Shown: piece after piece, positions 57,767-64,000 of the stretch | How positions within the stretch are numbered: position 1 is the stretch's first letter | Layout: each line of letters opens with the position of its first letter | Source of the DNA: Vibrio syngnathi | GTDB taxonomy: Bacteria > Pseudomonadota > Gammaproteobacteria > Enterobacterales > Vibrionaceae | DNA: 64,000 bases | Assembly (NCBI RefSeq): GCF_002119525.1 | Contig: NZ_CP017916.1 | Span: 372,001 to 436,000, forward strand | Reading direction: 5' to 3' | The notes under the pieces: generated by a model | Seen by the model: only the letters and a program-made list of their open reading frames with translations | Databases searched by the model: none | Told to the model about the DNA's origin: nothing | Made by a program: the position numbers and the translations under genes

Positions 57767-57794
57767 AAAACCCGCTTCTGTGGCGGGTTTTATT
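57767..57794 (+). terminator. Terminator after pilU
   Basis: AAAACCCGC-TTCTGT-GGCGGGTTTT then ATT, 23 bases after the pilU stop. It may work in both directions and serve the small lipoprotein gene as well. Confidence 0.8.
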
Positions 57795-57804
57795 CGTTTA
57801 TAAC

Positions 57805-57981
57805 TTAATGCATGTTAGATGAGTGCATGTTGGAGCGATGGTTATCATATGAGTAACCGCGCTCCTTTTCTAATTTGATTTTTGACGGGTACTGTTGACC
57901 GTCGTAACCCGCGGAACCGCTTCCCATTGAGCTGCATGCCGTTATAGATAACGCTATGAATATTGCTAGAAAAATTTTCAT
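57805..57981 (-). CDS. Small putative lipoprotein
   Basis: A 58 aa protein with an N-terminal lipoprotein signal MKIFLAIFIALSITAC; the lipobox is SITAC and the mature part would be about 43 residues of polar sequence ending SNMHSSNMH, a short repeat with His and Met residues. The start at 57981 has GGGAG 6 bases upstream. No family is recognised. It converges with pilU and is near ruvX but with no obvious functional link. Confidence 0.75.
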   Translation of the reverse strand: MKIFLAIFIALSITACSSMGSGSAGYDGQQYPSKIKLEKERGYSYDNHRSNMHSSNMH

Positions 57982-58076
57982 ATGAACTCCCAAGTTCTTT
58001 TCCTTTATCGCTCCTTCATTACGCAGTTAAAATGGCAAGGGATCATAAGCTTGCTCGAGTTTACTAAGTAGATCAC

Positions 58077-58499
58077 TTAGCCATATTGTGCTTCAAACCA
58101 ACTCTCTAAAATAACGACTGCAGACTGGTTATCTACGTTACCTTTGCTTAGTGCTTTATAGCCGCCCATTTCAAAAAGGTCGGCCCTAGCTTCTGTCGTA
58201 GAAAGTCTCTCATCATGCAGTTCAACATCCACACCAAAGCGTCCTTTAAGACGGTTAGCGAATTTTTTCGCCCTTGGTGTAATCGCGGCTAGATCTTTAC
58301 CATGAAGGTCGGTCGGAAGGCCAACCACGATAAGATTCGGCTGCCATTCCTTAATTTGCTTTTCGATGTCATCCCAGTTTGGGATACCATCTTTGGCTTT
58401 AAAGGCTTTGAGAGGGCTTGCAGTACCTGTGATTTCTTGTCCTATCGCACTGCCAATACTTTTTGTACCGTAGTCAAATGCCATAATTGTTCGTGACAT
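58077..58499 (-). CDS. ruvX: RuvX/YqgF family Holliday junction resolvase-like protein
   Basis: RNase H-fold nuclease implicated in processing of pre-16S rRNA 5' end and proposed as a Holliday junction resolvase. The start at ATG 58499 (140 aa, begins [20 protein letters not shown]) has GGAA upstream and fits E. coli YqgF (138 aa); the frame is open further upstream to 58586 inside yqgE. Conserved acidic residues are in [22 protein letters not shown] and [11 protein letters not shown]. It follows yqgE by 49 bases. Confidence 0.95.
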   Translation of the reverse strand: MSRTIMAFDYGTKSIGSAIGQEITGTASPLKAFKAKDGIPNWDDIEKQIKEWQPNLIVVGLPTDLHGKDLAAITPRAKKFANRLKGRFGVDVELHDERLSTTEARADLFEMGGYKALSKGNVDNQSAVVILESWFEAQYG

Positions 58500-58548
58500 G
58501 GGGTTTCCAAATTTATCTGTGTTTGAGAGTTTATATACTGAATTGGAG

Positions 58549-59112
58549 TTAGGCGTGACCAGCGTCAGCGGAAAGCTGGGCGGCATTAATACCTAACATC
58601 TGCACAGCGACTTTCCAGCGGTCTGAGATGGGCGTATCGAAGATGACCTTTGGATCAGCTTCTACGGTTAACCATGAGTTCTCAGTCAGTTCGGTTTCCA
58701 GTTGTCCTGGCTCCCATCCTGCATAACCAAGCGCGACCAGATAATGCATAGGTTCATCTTCTGTCCCTAAGACCATCAGAATATCTTTCGAGGTTGTTAC
58801 CGATATTTGATCCGTCATGTTGATGCTGGATTGATAACTGCCTTTGGGTTTGTGCAAAATAAACCCACGATCTTCTGCGACTGGCCCACCATTAAGTACT
58901 GGCTTATCAAGGCTTGCTTGGTTGGGTTTCGGCTGTTCAGAATCAACCTCAACTTGCTTAAGCATACTGCCGACAGTGACATCGATAGGGGCGTTAATCA
59001 TCAAACCCATCGCGCCTTCGTCATTGTGCTCACAAAGGTAAATCACCGAATTTTGAAAGTATGGGTCTTTCATTCCGGGCATAGCAACCAGAAAGTGGTT
59101 CGTTAAATTCAT
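58549..59112 (-). CDS. yqgE: YqgE/AlgH family protein (UPF0301)
   Basis: A 187 aa cytoplasmic protein of the YqgE/AlgH family; function unknown although a regulatory role was once proposed in Pseudomonas. It shows the family N-terminus [33 protein letters not shown] near residue 34 and [19 protein letters not shown] near residue 130. AGGAGG precedes the ATG (59112). It sits upstream of ruvX and downstream of gshB, as in E. coli. Confidence 0.95.
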   Translation of the reverse strand: MNLTNHFLVAMPGMKDPYFQNSVIYLCEHNDEGAMGLMINAPIDVTVGSMLKQVEVDSEQPKPNQASLDKPVLNGGPVAEDRGFILHKPKGSYQSSINMTDQISVTTSKDILMVLGTEDEPMHYLVALGYAGWEPGQLETELTENSWLTVEADPKVIFDTPISDRWKVAVQMLGINAAQLSADAGHA

Positions 59113-59144
59113 AGAGCCTCCTGCCAGTGTGTTCCCAGTAAAGG

Positions 59145-59168
59145 AAAAAGAGCGGCGTAAAGCCGCTC
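59145..59168 (-). terminator. Terminator after gshB
   Basis: On the minus strand GAGCGGC-TTTAC-GCCGCTC followed by TTTTT, about 60 bases after the gshB stop. Confidence 0.88.
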
Positions 59169-59228
59169 ATTGTTCTTTGCCTAGATATTTCTGTGTTTTC
59201 GAATAGCTAAGGCTTTCTTTAGTTTAGG

Positions 59229-60179
59229 CTATTTAGCGTTAACGCGACGCTCAATTGCATCCATTAATTTACCTGTAACTGAAATATCAAAAGCGGCTTC
59301 AATTTCACGGATACAAGTAGGGCTAGTCACGTTAATTTCAGTCAGCTTGTCGCCGATAACATCAAGCCCAACAAAGATTAAGCCTTTCTCTTTCAGTGCT
59401 GGAGCAACTGCTCTTGCGATAGCCCAGTCTGTTTCACTTAGAGGACGAGCTTCACCTGTACCACCAGCAGCGAGGTTACCTCGAGTTTCCCCTTTTGCAG
59501 GAATACGCGCTAGACAGTAAGGCATTGGCTCACCGTCAACCACAAGAATACGCTTATCACCATTGCTGATATCTGGAACAAAGGTTTGTGCCATTGCGTA
59601 GTTCTGACCGTGGTTAGTCAGCGTTTCGATAATTACTGATACGTTTGGATCGCCTTCTTTAACTCGGAAGATAGACGCGCCGCCCATGCCATCAAGTGGT
59701 TTTAGGATCACGTCACCGTGCTCTTCTCGGAACGCTTTAATTTTTTCAGCTTTACGAGTCACTATGGTGATTGGCGTCAGTTCAGGGAACCATGCCGTGA
59801 ACAACTTCTCGTTACAGTCACGTAGGCTTTGTGGCTTGTTGACGATCAGTGCGCCGTTCTCTTCAGCACGCTCAAGAATGTAAGTCGCGTAGATGTACTC
59901 AGTATCAAACGGAGGGTCTTTACGCATAAGTACTGCATCTAAATCAGATAGGGCGATAGTCTGTTCTGACTTGAACTCGTACCAGCCGTTTGGATCTTCT
60001 TTGAGTTCAACAACCTTAGTGTCAGCAATGGCTACGCCTTGATCTAAATGTAGATCATCCATTTCCATGTAATGGATTTCGTAACCACGACGCTGAGCTT
60101 CAAGCATCATGGCAAAGCTAGAGTCTTTTTTGATGTTAATGGATGAAATTGGATCCATTACGATGCCAAGTTTGATCAT
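59229..60179 (-). CDS. gshB: Glutathione synthetase GshB
   Basis: ATP-grasp ligase that joins gamma-glutamylcysteine and glycine to make glutathione. The 316 aa protein begins MIKLGIVMDPISSINIKKDS, has the ATP-binding loop LKPLDGMGGASIFRV near residue 160, RILVVDGEPMPYCLAR, the glycine-rich GETRGNLAAGGTGEARP and metal-binding INVTSPTCIREIE near the end. E. coli GshB is 315/316 aa. It follows rsmE by 9 bases. Confidence 0.97.
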   Translation of the reverse strand: MIKLGIVMDPISSINIKKDSSFAMMLEAQRRGYEIHYMEMDDLHLDQGVAIADTKVVELKEDPNGWYEFKSEQTIALSDLDAVLMRKDPPFDTEYIYATYILERAEENGALIVNKPQSLRDCNEKLFTAWFPELTPITIVTRKAEKIKAFREEHGDVILKPLDGMGGASIFRVKEGDPNVSVIIETLTNHGQNYAMAQTFVPDISNGDKRILVVDGEPMPYCLARIPAKGETRGNLAAGGTGEARPLSETDWAIARAVAPALKEKGLIFVGLDVIGDKLTEINVTSPTCIREIEAAFDISVTGKLMDAIERRVNAK

Positions 60180-60188
60180 TTTCTTCTC

Positions 60189-60920
60189 CTAGCCTAGATC
60201 GCCAAAACGGACTTGTAAGGCAGTAATTGCGGTTAGAGCAGCAGTTTCGGTACGAAGTACACGTGGGCCGAGTAGCGTCTCTTCAAATTTGTATTGTTCT
60301 GTCATACCGATTTCTTCAGCGGACAGTCCGCCCTCAGGACCGATCAATAGGCGTACCTTACTGATGGGTTCTGGAAGGGTATTAATTGAGTATTTTGCAC
60401 GAGGATGCAGGTTTAGCTTCAGCGCTTCACTCGGTTCGCTGCACCATTCTTCAAGTTGCATAATTGGACGAATAACTGGAACCGTATTGCGGCCAGACTG
60501 TTCACATGCTGCGATAGCAATCTTTTGCCACTGCGCGAGTTTTTTCTCGAAGCGTTTAGTATCTAGCTTAACGCCACAGCGCTCTGAAATCAGAGGGGTA
60601 ATGGTGTTTACACCAAGCTCAACCGATTTTTGAATCGTGAACTCCATTTTGTCGCCACGTGAAATCACTTGGCCTAAATGTAAGTCTAACGGAGATTCGC
60701 TGCTGCGCTCGATACGCTCAGTAACATTAACTGTGACGTTCTTTTTTGATACTTCAGCAATTGTCGCAGGGAATTCAGCGCCACTGCCATCAAACAGAAG
60801 AACTTCTTGGCTTTCTTTCATTCGAAGGACACGACCAACATGACCCGCGGCATCTTCGCTAAGAGCGAGTTGCCCCAGTTGGTGAATCAATTCAGGGTGG
60901 TAAATTCTTGGAGTTCGCAT
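60189..60920 (-). CDS. rsmE: 16S rRNA (uracil-1498-N3)-methyltransferase RsmE
   Basis: SPOUT-class enzyme that methylates U1498 of 16S rRNA in the 30S subunit. The 243 aa protein has an N-terminal PUA-like domain ([20 protein letters not shown]) and the knotted C-terminal SAM site with [13 protein letters not shown] near residue 190 and [15 protein letters not shown]. It is transcribed together with gshB. In E. coli endA lies upstream; here a large lipoprotein gene on the other strand occupies that position. Confidence 0.96.
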   Translation of the reverse strand: MRTPRIYHPELIHQLGQLALSEDAAGHVGRVLRMKESQEVLLFDGSGAEFPATIAEVSKKNVTVNVTERIERSSESPLDLHLGQVISRGDKMEFTIQKSVELGVNTITPLISERCGVKLDTKRFEKKLAQWQKIAIAACEQSGRNTVPVIRPIMQLEEWCSEPSEALKLNLHPRAKYSINTLPEPISKVRLLIGPEGGLSAEEIGMTEQYKFEETLLGPRVLRTETAALTAITALQVRFGDLG

Positions 60921-61142
60921 TATTTAATATCTCACGCTGTAGAGCAGAACAATAGGATGGAGTCTAAGGTGAAATAAAACAAGTCGGTACATAAATATTT
61001 ACATGAAAACCCTATAAAAAATAAAGTCATATATTCATCATTATTATCGTTTACTGTATGCTGCACCAGAATTTTATGTGATGAAGATCTCATATTCCCT
61101 GAGTTCTCCTCTTATTGTCTATCTACGCAGAAACGAAACGAT
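60921..61142. promoter_or_regulatory. Divergent intergenic region between rsmE and the large lipoprotein
   Basis: About 220 AT-rich bases must carry the promoters for rsmE-gshB (minus) and the large lipoprotein (plus). No confident -35/-10 pair was assigned. The lipoprotein ATG has only a weak ribosome site. Confidence 0.4.
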
Positions 61143-64000
61143 ATGAAAAAAACACTGTTATTAATCTGTATGTTAATGCTTCTCTCTGGATGTGGAGGAG
61201 GAGGTGCTGAAGGAAAAGCAACTGATAATACGCAAGTCGGCTCTGGTGGAAGTGGCGACGGAGATGGCAGTGGCTCGGGCGGCTCAGGTGGAAGCGGAGG
61301 CGGTGCCGGAAGTGGTTCTGGTGGTTCTGGTGGTTCAGGCGGAAGCGGCGGTGGAGACGGAAGTGGTTCAGGCGGTTCTGGTGGAAGTGGCGGCGGAGAC
61401 GGCGGTGGCTCAGGTGGTTCTGGTGGAAGCGGTGGCGGCCAGGTTAAACCTACGTTGGATAAATATGAACAGCTACCTTTAACATTCTCTGCGAATGTGA
61501 CACGCAATGGGCATACCGTACAAATCAAGGTGTCTAAGTATTCGGTAAGAAGAGCTGACACAGAGTTTTACTACTACGACGCCTCTAAGTCGTCCACTTT
61601 AATTGCTTTTGACTACACCCCTGAAGTACGGAGTTATCGCGGACAGATTGTGGGTGAACCAAGCTCACAGGTTATTGGGTATGTAGACTCCAAGAATCAA
61701 TTTTATGGCTTCGTCTTTTATGGCGAGGATAGAGTGTGGACAATTGAAAACCTCGTTGTTCCTAACTTGAATAATACTGCTCAAAAAACAATGGATAAGG
61801 CTTTGCATCGTTCACCTGCCGAGTTGGTTCCTGTTGATAATAACTATCAGTTGCCAGCCTCTTCTTTGAACAGCCCTATTCCTACTCGTTCACTCATGAA
61901 ACTCCAAATGAGTAGTATTGGTTACCTTGTTGATATTGAATCGTTTGAGACGTCTTTCAATAAAAATATTATTGATGCTGTTGCTGCAATGGATCATACA
62001 ACCAATGCATTGGATTATTTCTTTGCGCGCGATTCGTTGATTCGAGTGGATTACCCTATCGGTGTCATTACCGTTAATAGCGGTGGGAAGTCCGTCAGTG
62101 AACTCAGCCCAATATTAGATCCATTAATCAGAGCTTCATCTCCAAGTGAGTTTAAAATTGGGCATACCTTTTTCAAAAAGGGTAACCGTTGCAATGCGTC
62201 AGGGCTTTCAAGTCGTTGCGATTTTCACCCAGATCTAGCGCATGCGTTGCATGAAATCGGCCATACATTTTCGCTGGGGCACCATGTTGGGCCTGAAACT
62301 AGTACTTTAATGAGTTTCTCGTTTGCCATTGATACCAGCATGATTTCGACGATGAAGACTTCAGGGGCAATTGATCAGCGTTTAGCGCCAGCAATGGAAT
62401 CGGCAATGAACCCTAAGGCAAATATAGATCACATTGGTACTACTCGTAATACATCTGTAATCGTCGATGTACTTGATAATGATTTTGATGCCAATGGTAT
62501 GAATGTTGGTGGCAAATTGTCTTTAGATAGTTATACGAAACGGAGTCAAAAAGGCGGGGTTGTAGGGCTGCAATCGGGCAAACTGAAATATACACCTGTT
62601 GAAGGTTATGTGGGAGAAGACCACTTTAGTTATACGATTACAGATGACTCTGGTTTAAAAGACAGTTCAGAAGTACACGTCAGTGTAAAAAGCGATGCGC
62701 GTGTACTTTATCTGTCAGATAACAAGCTTACACTTAGAAATGATATAAAGAATCATGCCAAACTGAGTCAACCTAACTTTAAGCATCTGATCAACCGAGC
62801 TGGTAGAGAGATGTTCTTTGGTAAGCCTACTTTTACTGGATATCCAGACGTTGGTTTTTATCAATATGTGATTGATCAAACCTCGACGAATACGCCTGCG
62901 GAATTAACAGAACCAACTTTTTCTGAAAATAACTTGATGACTCTGCAAAAACACATGCCTCATGATCTAGCTCCAGGTAAGCAGAGCTTTACGGTGGTAA
63001 CGCGTTATAAACAAGATGGCTTTTATCAGACAGTCCCTGAGAATAAAGGCATTCATGAAGTGAGTTTGTTTAGTTCGGGTAAGATTGATGACGGTTTTGC
63101 CTTATCCCATTTCAATGGCAATAACCATCGTTCTGGGGAGCCTGAAAAAGGGTTAGGTTGGACATTAGTTAGCCGCCAAATGTACACAAGAACTTCATTC
63201 TCAGATAGTCCTCATGTCCTCCACGCATTTGCTAAGCCGAATGAAGTTAATATTGCGAACAATGCTTGGCACTCTGTGGCATGGGTGATTGACCGAGAAA
63301 ACAATCAGGTATCGACCTGGGTTGACGGTAACTTAATTCCAATGGCATTAAGTACTGACCCTACTAATTTCCGAAATTACATTCCTTTACCCGCTGGTTT
63401 TGAAGGTATATACCCTGGGGGAACTCATGCTTGGATTGATTCGAGTTGGGATGCTTCAACGGAAGGTTATGGCCCTTGGTTTATGAAGACTAACGGGCAG
63501 AATAAAGGAACTGGTGCGAATGGGATTTGGGTGTCATTTACTCGATTCATCTCTGCTAAGTTCGCGGTCGATGATGTGCAAATTTATACCTATGCTCTTG
63601 AAGAGCAAGAAATTAAAAATATCGCTCAGAATAAAGAAAAGGCCTTTACCAATAACCCTGTTAATGGAGGAAGTCAGTCTTTTTCTCAACCAATATCATT
63701 GACGTGGGACAGTCAACACGCCACAGCCTATAAGCTGCGTTGGGGATATACCTCTGCTATGACTAATGTGGTCAGTGAGCAGAGTGACAAGTCTTTTCGA
63801 ATTGGTTCCCCTGATGCGACTCAAAAAGCCTTGTATTGGCGAGTCGACAGTAAACATGGCAGTGAGTGGATCGAGGGTAATGTGTGGAGTATCACTAATG
63901 CTAATGTTATTGGCGAAGCTTTAGCGCTAGCTTTTACCAAGGATGAGGTAACTGGCTCAGGTTTTGGTTCTGATAATGCTCCATGGCCTAAAAATGTGAG
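61143..64000 (+). CDS. Large multidomain lipoprotein with metzincin-like protease domain (partial, C-terminus off the right edge)
   Basis: An open frame of at least 952 codons runs from ATG 61143 to the window end without a stop. Regions in order: lipoprotein signal with lipobox LLSGC (Cys17); a Gly/Ser-rich linker (residues 33-99); an uncharacterised beta-rich part (100-240); a metzincin-like zinc protease domain with HEIGHTFSLGH at 370-380 and a candidate Met-turn LMSF (Met390); a bacterial Ig/cadherin-like repeat (about 437-515, VLDNDFDANG to YTPVEGYVGEDHFSYTI); a LamG/concanavalin-like domain (about 616-820, WHSVAWVIDRENNQVSTWVDG and VDDVQIYTYALEEQEI); an Fn3-like segment (about 847-917). 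It is probably on the outer membrane, exposed or secreted. The third position before the final His is Ser where metzincins usually have Gly. Substrate is unknown; adhesion or degradation of an algal or host matrix are guesses. Confidence 0.85.
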   Translation, partial: MKKTLLLICMLMLLSGCGGGGAEGKATDNTQVGSGGSGDGDGSGSGGSGGSGGGAGSGSGGSGGSGGSGGGDGSGSGGSGGSGGGDGGGSGGSGGSGGGQVKPTLDKYEQLPLTFSANVTRNGHTVQIKVSKYSVRRADTEFYYYDASKSSTLIAFDYTPEVRSYRGQIVGEPSSQVIGYVDSKNQFYGFVFYGEDRVWTIENLVVPNLNNTAQKTMDKALHRSPAELVPVDNNYQLPASSLNSPIPTRSLMKLQMSSIGYLVDIESFETSFNKNIIDAVAAMDHTTNALDYFFARDSLIRVDYPIGVITVNSGGKSVSELSPILDPLIRASSPSEFKIGHTFFKKGNRCNASGLSSRCDFHPDLAHALHEIGHTFSLGHHVGPETSTLMSFSFAIDTSMISTMKTSGAIDQRLAPAMESAMNPKANIDHIGTTRNTSVIVDVLDNDFDANGMNVGGKLSLDSYTKRSQKGGVVGLQSGKLKYTPVEGYVGEDHFSYTITDDSGLKDSSEVHVSVKSDARVLYLSDNKLTLRNDIKNHAKLSQPNFKHLINRAGREMFFGKPTFTGYPDVGFYQYVIDQTSTNTPAELTEPTFSENNLMTLQKHMPHDLAPGKQSFTVVTRYKQDGFYQTVPENKGIHEVSLFSSGKIDDGFALSHFNGNNHRSGEPEKGLGWTLVSRQMYTRTSFSDSPHVLHAFAKPNEVNIANNAWHSVAWVIDRENNQVSTWVDGNLIPMALSTDPTNFRNYIPLPAGFEGIYPGGTHAWIDSSWDASTEGYGPWFMKTNGQNKGTGANGIWVSFTRFISAKFAVDDVQIYTYALEEQEIKNIAQNKEKAFTNNPVNGGSQSFSQPISLTWDSQHATAYKLRWGYTSAMTNVVSEQSDKSFRIGSPDATQKALYWRVDSKHGSEWIEGNVWSITNANVIGEALALAFTKDEVTGSGFGSDNAPWPKNV

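Noticed and set aside
58500..58586. Longer N-terminus for RuvX
   Set aside because: The upstream extension lies inside yqgE, lacks a ribosome site and would make the protein longer than the family; ATG 58499 gives the known start.
61112..61561. Long proline-rich frame on the minus strand
   Set aside because: It is the complement of the Gly/Ser repeat in the large lipoprotein. It has no ribosome site, overlaps a well-supported gene completely and its Pro/Glu/Ser pattern is a mechanical result of GGT/TCT codons on the other strand.

Overview
The window is a 64 kb piece of a marine Vibrio chromosome, probably chromosome 1 of a Splendidus-clade-like species. The evidence is the gene order (rpoN-lptB-lptA-lptC-kdsC-kdsD-yrbG facing mlaFEDCB-ibaG-murA; lptF-lptG facing pepA-holC-valS; pilT-pilU next to yggS-proC-yggT; yqgE-ruvX, gshB-rsmE), close protein similarity to gammaproteobacterial families, moderate GC content, and tandem rRNA operons with arrayed tRNA genes. 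The genus is an inference; no database search was possible.

Layout. 1-5.2 kb (minus): a Kdo and LPS-export operon ending in a partial rpoN. 5.4-10.1 kb (plus): the Mla phospholipid-transport operon, ibaG and murA, then plsC. 11.1-15.7 kb (minus): ridA, then pyrI-pyrB behind a readable pyrL attenuator, argF and arcA, a cluster around carbamoyl phosphate and arginine. 16.3-18.4 kb: rraB, an orphan GH2-like sugar-binding protein, a GNAT enzyme and a decayed DUF2061 gene. 18.6-26.5 kb: valS, holC, pepA (minus), lptF-lptG (plus) and an RDD membrane protein (minus). 26.7-28.8 kb: tRNA-Leu, a PhnB-like protein and an HD-GYP protein. 28.9-40.6 kb: two tandem rRNA operons (16S-23S-5S, then 16S-Ile-Ala-23S-5S-Thr-5S-Asp). 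40.6-42.0 kb: a stretch without a recognisable gene, then a DUF2391 membrane protein. 42.3-45.8 kb (minus): two related tRNA arrays (Asn/Thr/Phe, 5 and 7 genes) on either side of a chemoreceptor gene. 45.9-60.9 kb: core genes mltC, yggX, mutY, trmB, glsB, hemW, rdgB, a DUF4426 gene, yggU, yggT, proC, yggS, pilT, pilU, a small lipoprotein, ruvX, yqgE, gshB, rsmE. 61.1 kb to the end: an open frame of at least 952 codons for a secreted multidomain lipoprotein with a metzincin-like zinc site.

How the genes fit together. Much of the left half builds or maintains the outer membrane: Kdo synthesis (kdsD, kdsC), the LPS bridge (lptC, lptA, lptB, with lptF and lptG 20 kb away), retrograde phospholipid transport (mla) and the first step of peptidoglycan synthesis (murA). 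PyrBI, ArgF and ArcA meet at carbamoyl phosphate, citrulline and ornithine. The rRNA and tRNA block serves translation capacity and carries intragenomic variants with compensatory changes.

Most of the window is conserved core genome. The least explained parts are the large lipoprotein at the right edge, the rRNA/tRNA variants, the gene-free block after the second rRNA operon, the orphan GH2-like gene and the DUF2061 remnant. I did not find a clear multigene accessory system such as a phage, an integron, CRISPR or a defence island.
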